Shown: positions 1 through 9,016 of the stretch, piece after piece
Layout of the letters: every line of letters starts with the position of its first letter
How positions within the stretch are numbered: position 1 is the stretch's first letter
Assembly (NCBI RefSeq): GCF_009769755.1
Contig: NZ_SDWJ01000001.1
Span: forward strand, 558,001 to 622,000
Source: Sphingorhabdus profundilacus
Lineage (GTDB): Bacteria; Pseudomonadota; Alphaproteobacteria; Sphingomonadales; Sphingomonadaceae
Direction: 5' to 3'
Length of the DNA stretch: 64,000 nt
Program-made: the position numbers and the translations under genes
The notes under the pieces: model-generated
Told to the model about the DNA's origin: nothing
What the model saw: only the letters and a program-made list of their open reading frames with translations
The model's database searches: none

Positions 1-51
1 GCCTTTGGTGATTGCCGCGTTAATCATGCTTCCCTGAAATGGGGGTATGTT

Positions 52-582
52 ATGAGTTTCTGGATGCTTGCGGGCGGGCAGTTGGGCAAATGGGCTTTGC
101 TTGTGCTTCCCGCGCTATCTGCGGTGAATGTTAAACCCGCAGTTAAACCGTCGGTTGCCAGTGGTGCCATCGCTGTTCGAAATGCAGGCTTTGTCGACAT
201 TACACCGCGCGCAGTCCTGGACTCAGGCGAAATTAACCGCGCGCCCGATGGTCTCTTTTACATCAATGCCCAAGTAAACGGTACACCGGTTCGTTTTCTG
301 GTTGATACGGGTGCATCGACTATTGTCCTCACCAAAAGCGACGCTGCACGGGCGGGCGTGCTGCCCGATAATGATGCGTTCGATCAAAGTGCCGATACAG
401 CGGGCGGGGCAACCACCATGGCGCGTACCAAGCTGGCTCATTTTACAGCCGCTGCAACTGAACGGCGCGATGTCGATGCAGTGATTGCGAGCGAGGGGCT
501 TGGCGTTTCGTTGCTTGGCCAAAGTTGGTTGTCGCAACTTGAATCGTTGCAAATCAAAGGTGACCGCATGGTTATGCGGTAA
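52..582 (+). CDS. Retropepsin-like aspartic protease, membrane-anchored
   Basis: A 176-residue protein of the bacterial retropepsin-like (clan AA, TIGR02281-type) family. It has one hydrophobic N-terminal segment (about residues 12-27) that should anchor it in the inner membrane, and a periplasmic domain with the catalytic motif DTGAST at residues 85-90, followed by the second half of the single-lobed fold ending in a GLGVSLLGQSWL stretch. Single-lobed enzymes of this type work as dimers. The ATG is preceded by a purine-rich GGGGGTATG. It converges on the large binding-protein gene downstream. The substrate is not known; the family assignment is firm, the role is not. Confidence 0.85.
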   Translation: MSFWMLAGGQLGKWALLVLPALSAVNVKPAVKPSVASGAIAVRNAGFVDITPRAVLDSGEINRAPDGLFYINAQVNGTPVRFLVDTGASTIVLTKSDAARAGVLPDNDAFDQSADTAGGATTMARTKLAHFTAAATERRDVDAVIASEGLGVSLLGQSWLSQLESLQIKGDRMVMR

Positions 583-612
583 AAAAATACGGCCCCGGAT
601 TGCTCCGGGGCC
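582..612 (-). terminator. Rho-independent terminator of the PstS-like gene
   Basis: A perfect 9-bp stem (ggccccgga at 591-599, tccggggcc at 604-612) with a 4-nt loop is followed, in minus-strand sense, by a T run (the seven As at 581-587 on the plus strand). It therefore terminates the minus-strand binding-protein gene that stops at 639. The T run abuts the stop codon of the protease gene. Confidence 0.8.
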
Positions 613-638
613 GAAAGTCTACTTTCGGGGGTCGAAAG

Positions 639-2651
639 TTATGCGCCGAGTGCTGGATCGCAAACTGGGTTGTTGTTCGAGTCAGCAGCCTGATCGATGT
701 TATCGACGTCGGTTGCTGTTGTTGGATAGGTGTCCTGGATCCACAGATTCAGAGCGCCTACTGCAGTCGGACCCTTTTTGAGGAAGGTGTCAGTGATTGC
801 ATTCTGCCATCCAGCAGAAGGAACCGCGGTGTTCGACTGCGACAGGATGCCAAGCGACGTCGCGCCTGTGCCCTTGAACGTATTGGCGCCTACTGCCCCA
901 TTGATGCTGTTCTTGGTGATTTTACCAAAGGTAGTTGCCATGAACTGAACGATGCCAAAACGGTTGGCATTGTTACCAGGTACCAGCGGGTTGGCACCCT
1001 TGAAGCAGGTGTATGTCAGCATGAATGCTGCACCTGTTACAGGATAGCCCTTGGCAGGCGAAGCCAATGTCGACGTGATTGGCACGTTCGGGTTGTACAG
1101 AACGGCTGCCCAGTGAAGCGGATTTGCACGGCTTACTGGGGTAGCTGGGTTCGTTACTGGATCGATGATCAGATATGGGTCAACCGAACCAAGTGTACGC
1201 GGATCAAGCGTGCTGTAGGCACCCGAAGCCGCGGTTGATTCTGGTGGCAGAACCGTTCCGAATGCTGCGGCTGCGTTCAATGCGCTTGGCATGACATAAG
1301 ACGCGGAAGTACCTGATTGTACGGCGGCTGCAAACAGATTGCGTCCGGCAACAGGTTTCACGAAGTCAGCACCGACATAACCCAACTTACCGTTAAGCTT
1401 GATGCCTGCGGTTGTTGAATTGATCAGTGTGTTGTTGACGGTCGTTTCGATCGCTTCGGCAACGCCCGACGAACCGTCAGCAACTGTAAACAGGCCGGCA
1501 GTTGGTGCGTTCGTGAATACGCCACCAGGTGCAAGTGTCGCGTCGCAACGTGCGGTTGTGGCGTTAACTTCGCTCCAGAGGCAGATATTGTCGGTTACGC
1601 GGTCATATACGAGGCCACCCAGCGACTGAACTGTACCCGAGAAATTGGTGGTAGCTGAAGCCGGGAAGTAGCGTGTGTCAGGACGCAAGCGACGAATGTC
1701 GATTGCGCTGGTGTTGTCAAATGGCAACAATTCAGCAGCTCTGTCAAACTTGTTGGTTGCAACAAAGGTGTCGCATTGTGCAGCCATCGCGCGTGTGAAC
1801 ACATCGCTGCCGCCCGAACGGTCAGCACGACCGATAAGACGGATTGGAGCGCCTTCTGCAGTCCAGCGAGCAAGTGTATCATTGACGGTATCATGCAATG
1901 ATTGGTTGCTGTTCAATGTCTTCAAAGCGGCATCATTCCAGTTGGTGATTTCGCCGTTGAAGATTTTGCAATACGCAGAACGGTTCAAACGCAGACCGCC
2001 TGATACTACACCATTGATCGATGCAGGAACCTTGACATTGAATTTCATGTCGACGGTGGCCGCACCTGTGCTGTTCTGACCATAAACTGGGTTATAAGCA
2101 AATGCGATTGGAATGACATAAAACGGTACCTGGATCGCAGGGCCAGCTTTATTTGTCGCGTTGTTTGCAGTTGCATTATAGGCGCTCAGGTCGCTCACGG
2201 AAACAGGTGCTTCCGAAAATGCGAATTGAGTGTTGGTCCATGTACCGAACGGATTGACGTTACCAGCAGCTCCGGTCAATGGCGGGTTGGTTGCGAACGT
2301 GCGCCAAATCTGACGACCAGCACCTGAACCGGTGCCGATATACTTTCCTTCAAACGCAGGCTGAATTTCTTCGGCAGCGCAATCATGGACAGGGTTGGAC
2401 ACTGTTGGTGCAGTTGGCGCGTACAGGCCAGGTGCAATTGTCAGCAACTGGTTCGAGTTGGTGCCATATGGGTTCAGACCTGCGCCTGGATTGCCGATGC
2501 AGTTCAGTGTACGAACAGCAACGTCACCAACGGTGGTCGCGCCGGCACCGCGCAGTTCGACGGGAGGGATTGCAACCTGTGCATGCGCTGCACTGGCAAC
2601 AAAGCTTGAAGCGGCGCATGCCACTAAAAGTTGAATGCGAGAAATTTTCAT
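639..2651 (-). CDS. Exported PstS-like phosphate-binding family protein, enlarged
   Basis: The ATG at 2651 begins a clean signal peptide (MKISRIQLLVACAASSF, cleavage after AHAQ) and is preceded by an AAGGA site; an upstream ATG in the same frame lacks this. The mature protein opens with a GAGAT motif and carries GRADRSGGSDVFTR, which matches the phosphate-binding loop (SGxS/T followed by F) of PstS and DING proteins. At about 670 residues it is roughly twice the size of PstS, with insertions rich in Ala, Asn, Thr and Val. No pstCAB transporter genes lie nearby; the neighbour is a type II secretion operon read in the opposite direction. PstS-like fold is well supported; a phosphate ligand is likely; secretion by the T2SS is inference. 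Confidence 0.72.
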   Translation of the reverse strand: MKISRIQLLVACAASSFVASAAHAQVAIPPVELRGAGATTVGDVAVRTLNCIGNPGAGLNPYGTNSNQLLTIAPGLYAPTAPTVSNPVHDCAAEEIQPAFEGKYIGTGSGAGRQIWRTFATNPPLTGAAGNVNPFGTWTNTQFAFSEAPVSVSDLSAYNATANNATNKAGPAIQVPFYVIPIAFAYNPVYGQNSTGAATVDMKFNVKVPASINGVVSGGLRLNRSAYCKIFNGEITNWNDAALKTLNSNQSLHDTVNDTLARWTAEGAPIRLIGRADRSGGSDVFTRAMAAQCDTFVATNKFDRAAELLPFDNTSAIDIRRLRPDTRYFPASATTNFSGTVQSLGGLVYDRVTDNICLWSEVNATTARCDATLAPGGVFTNAPTAGLFTVADGSSGVAEAIETTVNNTLINSTTAGIKLNGKLGYVGADFVKPVAGRNLFAAAVQSGTSASYVMPSALNAAAAFGTVLPPESTAASGAYSTLDPRTLGSVDPYLIIDPVTNPATPVSRANPLHWAAVLYNPNVPITSTLASPAKGYPVTGAAFMLTYTCFKGANPLVPGNNANRFGIVQFMATTFGKITKNSINGAVGANTFKGTGATSLGILSQSNTAVPSAGWQNAITDTFLKKGPTAVGALNLWIQDTYPTTATDVDNIDQAADSNNNPVCDPALGA

Positions 2652-3213
2652 GGAAAAATGATCCTTCGAGTGGTTGAAATTCAGTATATATTTCAAAAAG
2701 GAGACTTTAATCTTAAATCGAAACACTAATGTTCAAGTGTAATGATCTAAAGAAAAAGTATATTATCAAAGTGCATGATAACATTTAAGTACTGTTGATT
2801 TTTATAATGCCAATATTCACAAATATGCAATATTATTGCAACAATTAGAAGTGCTACAATATAATTGTAAATTCGTAATTCTGAAATAATAAAATGTTGC
2901 ACTAATATTTCAGAAGAGACTCGAGCAATTGATTATGCTTTTGTCGAAGCTGTTGCTATCTATATTTAATGACAGAATTGTGAAGTTCAACGAGCTAACA
3001 AATGGACTAAAATCCGTAGAAAACAGACCTAAAATATTAAATTATATGATTAAAATTCTATATCGTTTTCAATTCCCGGAAAAATTTAGAGCAAATTTTT
3101 TTCGGGCTATCGTCCCTTCAAATTGCATCTTCAGAAACATTGTCGAAGGGCGTTGCAAACAAACTGTAGCATTCGAAGTCTATCAATCAGACTGAAAGGT
3201 GCCCGAGAATATA
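2652..3213. other. AT-rich divergent intergenic region
   Basis: About 560 bases between the divergent binding-protein and gspE genes. The stretch 2690-3080 is clearly more AT-rich than the flanks, with many TATAAT-like and A/T-run sequences, as expected for divergent promoters. I could not pick out a Pho box or a convincing -35/-10 pair. An 88-codon open frame at 2929-3195 has no ribosome site and low-complexity AT-driven composition, so it is not called. Confidence 0.5.
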
Positions 3214-4926
3214 ATGTCTGGAATTGCGACACTATCGGCCACGTCATCCGGGTTGGTGACGGCGGCGGATCCGTCACATATAACGATAGAATCTGTAATT
3301 GAGAATGCCGGCCTGCTGAGTGAAGAGGCGTCGGCACGACTACGATTGGCTGTCCAGGAAAGCGGCGAGCGTTTCGACGTCGTTATGACTCGTCTTGGCC
3401 TCATTTCCGAAGCAGCCATGCAGCAAAAATTGGCGGAACATACGGGCCTTGACGTCGCTCATCCGGCAGATTTTCCGCACCAGGCCATTGGTGCAGACAT
3501 ATTGTCGCCGGCGTTTTTGCGGGACAACAGGGTTCTTCCCCTCAAGGTCAGCGAAACCTCAATACTGGTCGCACTTGTTGACCCGTTCGATAGCTTCGTT
3601 CAACAATCGCTTGGGTTTGTCTTTGCAAAGTCCGTTGAAGTCATGCTCGCAAGGGCGAGCGATATCGATGCCGCCATTGACAGGCTATATGGCTCGGTCG
3701 TGGCGAATGATGAAATAGACTCCTTTGCCGATGATGATGATATCGAACGTCTCAAAGACCTGGTCAGCGATGCGCCGGTTATCAGGGCAGTCAACCGCTT
3801 GATTGCGGCGGCATCGGATGCGCGTGCATCAGATATTCATATCGAGCCGACCGAAGACAGGCTGGCCATCCGTTTCCGCATCGACGGCGTACTGCAAGAT
3901 CGGGAGCCGTTGTCGGCGGCCATGCGCGGACCTTTTGTTTCCCGTATTAAAGTCATGGCCGGTCTCAATATTGCAGAGCGCCGATTACCGCAGGATGGCC
4001 GGTTGAGAATAGCGGTGCGCGGCCATGACATTGACCTTCGCGTCGCGACCGCCCCTGCCATTCATGGCGAGAGTGTCGTGATGCGGATTTTGGACCGTTC
4101 AAAGCTTGCGTTGGATTTTATATCATTAGGTTTCGATGCCGAACTTACCGCGCAGCTTCGGGCAGCGGTAAATCGGCCATATGGTATCGTGCTGGTTACA
4201 GGTCCAACAGGTAGTGGAAAAACGACGACATTATATGCTGCATTAGCCGAATTGAATACCAGTTCGCGCAAATTGCTAACGGTTGAAGATCCTATCGAAT
4301 ATCGTTTGCCGGGTGTCATTCAAACGCAGGTCAACCCACAAATCGGGTTTACATTCGGATCTGCGCTGCGCTCTTTTCTAAGGCTCGATCCCGATATCAT
4401 GATGGTCGGTGAAATTCGCGACACCGAAACTGCCCAAATTGCTGTGCAGGCGGCGCTAACAGGACATATGATCCTTTCGACGCTTCATACAAATAGCGCA
4501 GCAGGGGCGGTGACTCGTCTTATCGATATGGAGGTAGAGCCATTCCTTTTAAGTTCGGTATTGAGCGGTATTCTGGCCCAGCGACTGGTTCGCAAGCTTT
4601 GCCCGCATTGTCGTGAATCTTATTCTGCACCGCCTGAATTGCTTTTAGATCTCGGGCTTCCGCACGACGAACATGTTGTTTTCTACCGTGCAAAAGGGTG
4701 CGAATCCTGTGACGGTTCAGGCTATTCAGGACGGACAACACTGCTGGAATTTCTGACGATAGATGACCGGATTTCCAAACTCATCTTGAAAAGAGCGGAC
4801 ACACGGGAAATTGCAGATGCTGCTATGGCGGCGAATATGCGGACGTTACGCAGCGATGGATTGGCAAAGGCCAGATCTGGAATAATCGCGATAGAAGAGG
4901 CCGTGCGCGTCACGGTTGGTGATTGA
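3214..4926 (+). CDS. gspE: Type II secretion ATPase GspE
   Basis: Cytoplasmic hexameric ATPase that powers pseudopilus assembly. Order of parts: N-terminal GspE_N domain (about residues 30-160, contacts GspL), a SDIHIEPTEDRLAIRFRIDG segment, Walker A GPTGSGKTT (about 330-338), a DPDIMMVGEIRDTETA Asp/Walker B region, and a zinc-binding four-cysteine module made of CPHC (about 463-466) and CESC (about 496-499), which is diagnostic of GspE. The ATG at 3214 was chosen; an in-frame GTG at 3199 overlaps the AAAGG site and would leave no spacing. It heads an eleven-gene operon with continuous overlaps. Confidence 0.95.
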   Translation: MSGIATLSATSSGLVTAADPSHITIESVIENAGLLSEEASARLRLAVQESGERFDVVMTRLGLISEAAMQQKLAEHTGLDVAHPADFPHQAIGADILSPAFLRDNRVLPLKVSETSILVALVDPFDSFVQQSLGFVFAKSVEVMLARASDIDAAIDRLYGSVVANDEIDSFADDDDIERLKDLVSDAPVIRAVNRLIAAASDARASDIHIEPTEDRLAIRFRIDGVLQDREPLSAAMRGPFVSRIKVMAGLNIAERRLPQDGRLRIAVRGHDIDLRVATAPAIHGESVVMRILDRSKLALDFISLGFDAELTAQLRAAVNRPYGIVLVTGPTGSGKTTTLYAALAELNTSSRKLLTVEDPIEYRLPGVIQTQVNPQIGFTFGSALRSFLRLDPDIMMVGEIRDTETAQIAVQAALTGHMILSTLHTNSAAGAVTRLIDMEVEPFLLSSVLSGILAQRLVRKLCPHCRESYSAPPELLLDLGLPHDEHVVFYRAKGCESCDGSGYSGRTTLLEFLTIDDRISKLILKRADTREIADAAMAANMRTLRSDGLAKARSGIIAIEEAVRVTVGD

Positions 4927-4928
4927 TC

Positions 4929-6146
4929 GTGGCGACAACATTTAGTTATCGGGCAATAATGACGAATGGCTCGGTTGGCACCGGCTTTGTGGACGCTGCG
5001 GATCATGAAAGTGCAATCCAGACACTTCGCCGCGGCGGCGCACGTCCCATATTGGTAACGGCCGTTGACAATAAGACCGCAAAAACACCCAAAGCAAAAG
5101 TAAACCGGAAGATAAGGCTGGCATCCATCAGTTTGACAGGCGAACTTGCTGTATTGCTCAACGCAGGGTTGCCCCTTGACCGGTCACTTTCTCTCGCGAT
5201 TGCAAATGTAGAAGACGCAGAAGCCGCGACCCAATTTTCTGCATTGCTTGACGAAGTACGGACGGGTGTCCCGTTATCGCAGGCAATGCAACGCAGACAG
5301 GATATTTTTTCGCCGGCCGCCGCTGCCATGACAGAGGCGGGAGAGGCCAATGGGTCACTGGGGCCTGCTTTAACGCGACTTGCGGAAATGTTGGAGCGTG
5401 CGGAAGCATTACGTCGATTGATCGCAACTTCGATGATCTATCCGATCTCTCTTACCATTATCGCCGTTGGGGTGATTTTGCTCATGCTGCTTTTCGTCGT
5501 GCCGCAATTTGAAAGCCTGTTCGGACAAGCGAAGGATCGACTGCCACCAGCTTCTATTTTTGTGATGGGTGCCAGCCGATTTGTGCGCGATTGGGGGTGG
5601 TGGATGCTTGCTGCAACTGTTGCACTTGTGTTTGTCATCCGGCAATTTTTGGCACGGCCTGCGATGCGATCTGTCACAGATCGTGTCATTTTGCGGATAC
5701 CGCAGCTTGGCATGCTTGTCCGTTACATTGAAACCGCCCGCTTTGCCCGAACACTTGGCGTGCTTATTGACGGTAATGTTCCGCTCCCACACGCCCTGAT
5801 GCTGGCCCGCAGAACTGTTGCCAATTCCCATATCGGCAATGCAGTCGCGCAAGTTGCCGACGGCGTGCGCGAAGGCGGAGGCTTGGCGGCACCGCTGGCG
5901 ACGGCAAATGTCTTTCCCAAACTGGCGATCGGTTTTCTGCGAACGGGCGAAGAAACATCGCAACTGGGCCCGATGCTCGGGCGGTTGGCGGATGTCCTTG
6001 ATCGTGATGTCGGCATTCGAATTCAACGACTTATCGGAATACTTACCCCAATCATCACCATCATATTGGGGGCGAGCGTCGCGGCAATAATTGCTTCCAT
6101 CATGTCCGCAATCATGGGCTTTAATGAACTGGCTATTTCAACATGA
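4929..6146 (+). CDS. gspF: Type II secretion inner-membrane platform protein GspF
   Basis: Polytopic platform protein that connects the GspE ATPase to the pseudopilus. It shows the tandem GspF domain arrangement: a first cytoplasmic four-helix domain with SISLTGELAVLLNAGLPLDR, a membrane helix (ISLTIIAVGVILLMLLFVV), a second domain with RFARTLGVLIDGNVPLPHAL, and a C-terminal helix ending in IMSAIMGFNELA. Length of about 405 residues is normal. The start is non-ATG: GTG at 4929 or TTG at 4923, the latter overlapping the gspE stop. GTG is preferred, with weak support. Confidence 0.93.
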   Translation: MATTFSYRAIMTNGSVGTGFVDAADHESAIQTLRRGGARPILVTAVDNKTAKTPKAKVNRKIRLASISLTGELAVLLNAGLPLDRSLSLAIANVEDAEAATQFSALLDEVRTGVPLSQAMQRRQDIFSPAAAAMTEAGEANGSLGPALTRLAEMLERAEALRRLIATSMIYPISLTIIAVGVILLMLLFVVPQFESLFGQAKDRLPPASIFVMGASRFVRDWGWWMLAATVALVFVIRQFLARPAMRSVTDRVILRIPQLGMLVRYIETARFARTLGVLIDGNVPLPHALMLARRTVANSHIGNAVAQVADGVREGGGLAAPLATANVFPKLAIGFLRTGEETSQLGPMLGRLADVLDRDVGIRIQRLIGILTPIITIILGASVAAIIASIMSAIMGFNELAIST

Positions 6147-6568
6147 AAAAGAATAACAACAGAAACGGTTTTACACTTTTGGAGTTGCTGGTTGTGCTGG
6201 CAATTCTCGGGTTGCTCGCGGCAATTGTTGGCCCGCAAGTGATCCGTTACTTGGGTAGCTCGAAAACACAAACCGCCCAGGTTCAGGTTAAAAACATAGC
6301 TGCTTCCCTTCAGCTGTTTCGGCTTGACGCAGGGCGTTACCCCACAACGGCGGAAGGATTGAACGCGCTCGTCAAAGCGCCTGCTTCGGTTCCGTTATGG
6401 AATGGTCCCTATTTGCCAGACTCGTCAGCGATAACTGATCCGTGGGGCAAGCCATATTTGCTGCGCGTGCCCGGCCAGCATGGGGAAATTGACGTATATT
6501 CCTTTGGGTCGGACGGTGTGGCAGGCGGAAGCGGAGAGGCGCAAGATGTTGGCAACTGGAAAAGTTGA
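6143..6568 (+). CDS. gspG: Type II secretion major pseudopilin GspG
   Basis: Major pseudopilin. The prepilin peptidase site is GFTLLELLVVLA: cleavage after Gly, Phe at +1 and the conserved Glu at +5, followed by a hydrophobic helix. The C-terminal half has the GspG signature, including YPTTAEGLNALV and DPWGKPYLLRVPGQHGE, the region that binds calcium in known homologues. The length of 141 residues is typical. The start codon overlaps the gspF stop as ATGA. Confidence 0.95.
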   Translation: MKKNNNRNGFTLLELLVVLAILGLLAAIVGPQVIRYLGSSKTQTAQVQVKNIAASLQLFRLDAGRYPTTAEGLNALVKAPASVPLWNGPYLPDSSAITDPWGKPYLLRVPGQHGEIDVYSFGSDGVAGGSGEAQDVGNWKS

Positions 6569-6926
6569 TCACTCCGGCTTCACGTTGATCGAAATGCTTG
6601 TCGTTTTGGCCATAATGGGACTGTTGTCCGGTATCGCGTTTCCAGCATTGGAGCGCAATCTGGCGCTGCAACGATTTAACGCTGCGGTCGGTTCGGTCGA
6701 AACCGCGTTGACGGTCGCGAGGGCGAATGCCGTCGGCAAGAATGAGGAAACGCTATTTGTTTCTCCGCCGGTGGCCGACGATGTCACCTTGACAACGTCG
6801 CGCAATGGCATCCGCTTTTATCAAGATGGCAGCGCAAATGGCGGCAGCGTTCAAGTCGAAATGGGGCCACGCATTGCCCGCTTTAAGGTCGATTCTGTGA
6901 CGGGCGTTATCGGGACGGGCAAATGA
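6546..6926 (+). CDS. gspH: Type II secretion minor pseudopilin GspH
   Basis: Minor pseudopilin with cleavage motif SGFTLIEMLVVLAIMGLLSG near the N-terminus and a short C-terminal globular domain. The ATG at 6546 is chosen because GGAGAGG stands just upstream, although this makes the gene overlap gspG by 23 bases; a longer in-frame start at 6480 lies inside gspG and would put an implausible leader before the pilin motif. Assignment to GspH rather than another minor pseudopilin rests on position (after G, before I) and size of 126 residues. Confidence 0.85.
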   Translation: MLATGKVDHSGFTLIEMLVVLAIMGLLSGIAFPALERNLALQRFNAAVGSVETALTVARANAVGKNEETLFVSPPVADDVTLTTSRNGIRFYQDGSANGGSVQVEMGPRIARFKVDSVTGVIGTGK

Positions 6927-7306
6927 TGCAGTTTACCTTGCCGAAAAAAAGAAATGGTTTCGCATTAGTTGATGCGATGGTTGCGCTCGCCATTTTTGCA
7001 GTGATGTCCGCCTTGCTTTTCCAGACTGTAAGTTCAACGGCGATGGCCAAAAGGCATCTTGTTGATAGCAGGCACGCTATCATGGTTGCCCAGTCCAGGC
7101 TTGCGGAGTTGCAGAATGAAGATGGGCGTTACGCATTGCAAACCGGCGGCCGTAGCGGTCAGTTTAACTGGCGTTCAAACGTCGAACGATTTGCGGATTC
7201 CGCAAAGGATAACAGCAAGGGATTAGAGACTATAAGTGTTGCTGTAACCGATTCCGGCACCGGCCGGGTCATTGTTACACTCAAAAGCTTGCGGCTCGCC
7301 CGCTGA
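6923..7306 (+). CDS. gspI: Type II secretion minor pseudopilin GspI
   Basis: Minor pseudopilin of 127 residues. The prepilin site reads NGFALVDAMVALAIFAVMSA, with Asp in place of the usual Glu at +5. Loss of Glu5 is commonly tolerated in the tip pseudopilin GspK but is less usual in GspI, so this is worth noting. The start overlaps the gspH stop (ATGA). The remaining sequence, with AKRHLVDSRHAIMVAQSRLAELQ-type helix, fits the GspI family, which nucleates the pseudopilus tip with GspJ and GspK. Confidence 0.85.
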   Translation: MMQFTLPKKRNGFALVDAMVALAIFAVMSALLFQTVSSTAMAKRHLVDSRHAIMVAQSRLAELQNEDGRYALQTGGRSGQFNWRSNVERFADSAKDNSKGLETISVAVTDSGTGRVIVTLKSLRLAR

Positions 7307-7310
7307 TGCC

Positions 7311-8021
7311 ATGCTGAAATTTTCCATTCAGATTGCTCGGGTAGTGCCTTCAGCGCAATTATATCCGGTCCGCAAAAACGGCTTTACGCTGATCGAACTT
7401 CTCGTTGCGCTCGCCGTTTTGGGCATGGCCGCCGCTATGATGGTGGCAACATTGAACAGCGCATGGTTGGCATTGCCCCAACATAGAAACGCAAATGAAG
7501 ACGAAAGCGTTGTGGCCGCTCAACAGATTTTGCGAGGCCGGCTTGAGCGATTATCAGCAGCTATAAGACTGGATTCATCAGAACCCATTATCGATACGCA
7601 GGGGGATTCACGCATCCTCAGCTTTGCCGCGCCACCGTTGCCGCGTTTTGGCCCCGGTGCCTTGCAACGATATCGTTTAATCGTGACGCCTGCTGGCGAT
7701 CTCATGCTCTACACCGCCAGCAGTCTTGACGATCGTATCGACCTGCGTGACCGTGCACTGATTGGGTGGCAACCTAACCGGCTACTTCGCGGTGTACAGG
7801 ATGTTGAAATTTCCTATTTCGGTCCGGATCGTTTCAGTGATTCCGGACGTTGGCAGAAATTCTGGATAGATCGGCCGCAGCCGCCTGCTTTGATCCGAAT
7901 CCGTCTCACTTTTCCGCAAGGCGACAGAAGAGACTGGCCGGAATTGGTTGTCCGCCCGCGGGCGACGGTAAATACCGCATGCCGGATACAACGATCATCT
8001 GGCCGGTGCGACGCGATCTGA
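7311..8021 (+). CDS. gspJ: Type II secretion minor pseudopilin GspJ
   Basis: Tip pseudopilin of about 236 residues, the expected size for GspJ. The prepilin motif is NGFTLIELLVALAVLGMAAA, preceded by an unusually long leader of about 26 residues from the ATG at 7311, four bases after the gspI stop. C-terminal features include QRYRLIVTPAGDLMLYT and a VQDVEISYFG stretch typical of GspJ. The stop overlaps the next gene as TGATG. Confidence 0.88.
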   Translation: MLKFSIQIARVVPSAQLYPVRKNGFTLIELLVALAVLGMAAAMMVATLNSAWLALPQHRNANEDESVVAAQQILRGRLERLSAAIRLDSSEPIIDTQGDSRILSFAAPPLPRFGPGALQRYRLIVTPAGDLMLYTASSLDDRIDLRDRALIGWQPNRLLRGVQDVEISYFGPDRFSDSGRWQKFWIDRPQPPALIRIRLTFPQGDRRDWPELVVRPRATVNTACRIQRSSGRCDAI

Positions 8022-9016
8022 TGGCAACGAACTCGATTCTTGATGCCGATATGTCAACCGTGACCGGTTGGGTGCGGTCTGGCTTTGCCTGGTGGCTCGA
8101 CGAATTGCGGTCAATGATGCCTTTCCTTTTCACCAGGAGAGACCGCCTGATTGCTAACTATATTTATTGCAAGGGCGACGGATCATTGACCTTGCAGGGG
8201 CCAGCCAAGCCCGAAGCGGTGTTAGTTGATCCGGCGATGTGTCTGGTGCGCCAAATCGAACTTCCCGTGCTTGGCGACCAAGATCTTGCGCGCGTGGTGG
8301 CGCTCGATGCAGATCGGATCATGCCGATTCCAGCCCATCAGCTGATCGTGGCTGCAAATGCTGATCCAAATGATCGGACGCGTGTGACTGTTGCGGCGCT
8401 ACGTGTCGAAACTTTGGCTACATTGCTTCAAAAAGTTAAAGCCGATGGCTTCGCTGTGCCTGAACGTATCGGGATGTTTGACCCGGTAATGCCGGGACGC
8501 CTTGCAATCGATTTTTCACAAGGCTGTGCTGCAGCAGGTTTAACCGCTCCCATCCGGCCAGTCGCCCTGGGCTGGTGGGCTATTGTCGGGTTTCTTTTTG
8601 CGCTGAATGTAAGCGCGATGGTATGGCGTGATGTTGAAAGCGTGCGAAAAATGGAGGCGCTTGTTGCAGCTCAGGCGCCTGCGGTTAATACCGCGCGAAC
8701 GATTTCAAAGAAAATTTCCAACACGCAAAAATCCGCCCAATTGCTCGCTGACCGCCGTGCAAGGCAGAATGTCATGGGCGCTCTTGCGGCGGTCACGCAA
8801 TCTCTGCCGGAACGAGCGTGGGTGCAGAGATTTTCATGGGATGGCAGCAGTCTAAGGTTATCCGGCTATAAGCGCGAGGGCACGGATGTCATCGGTGCGC
8901 TTCGTAAATCGCCTTATCTTAAAGATGTGCGCGCGGCGAACACAGAGGCAATGGCCGAGGTACCTACAGGTCAGCCCTTCGATATCAGTGCGACATTTCA
9001 GGCAGGTGCAACATGA
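8021..9016 (+). CDS. gspL: Type II secretion inner-membrane protein GspL
   Basis: Bitopic assembly protein that recruits GspE to the membrane. The N-terminal cytoplasmic part is actin-like but divergent; a single membrane helix (ALGWWAIVGFLFALNVSAMV) lies at about residues 186-205, followed by a periplasmic PilN/GspL-type domain with a coiled stretch and LPERAWVQRFSWDGSSLRLS. The ATG at 8021 overlaps the gspJ stop as TGATG; longer in-frame starts lie within gspJ. The position before gspM supports the call. At 331 residues it is shorter than enterobacterial GspL. Confidence 0.8.
   Translation: MATNSILDADMSTVTGWVRSGFAWWLDELRSMMPFLFTRRDRLIANYIYCKGDGSLTLQGPAKPEAVLVDPAMCLVRQIELPVLGDQDLARVVALDADRIMPIPAHQLIVAANADPNDRTRVTVAALRVETLATLLQKVKADGFAVPERIGMFDPVMPGRLAIDFSQGCAAAGLTAPIRPVALGWWAIVGFLFALNVSAMVWRDVESVRKMEALVAAQAPAVNTARTISKKISNTQKSAQLLADRRARQNVMGALAAVTQSLPERAWVQRFSWDGSSLRLSGYKREGTDVIGALRKSPYLKDVRAANTEAMAEVPTGQPFDISATFQAGAT

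Noticed and set aside
600-1238. 212-codon plus-strand frame over the PstS-like gene
   Set aside because: Runs antisense through the terminator and a gene with signal peptide and phosphate-loop motif.
2929-3195. 88-codon frame upstream of gspE
   Set aside because: No ribosome site, AT-driven composition, and it fills the expected divergent promoter region.
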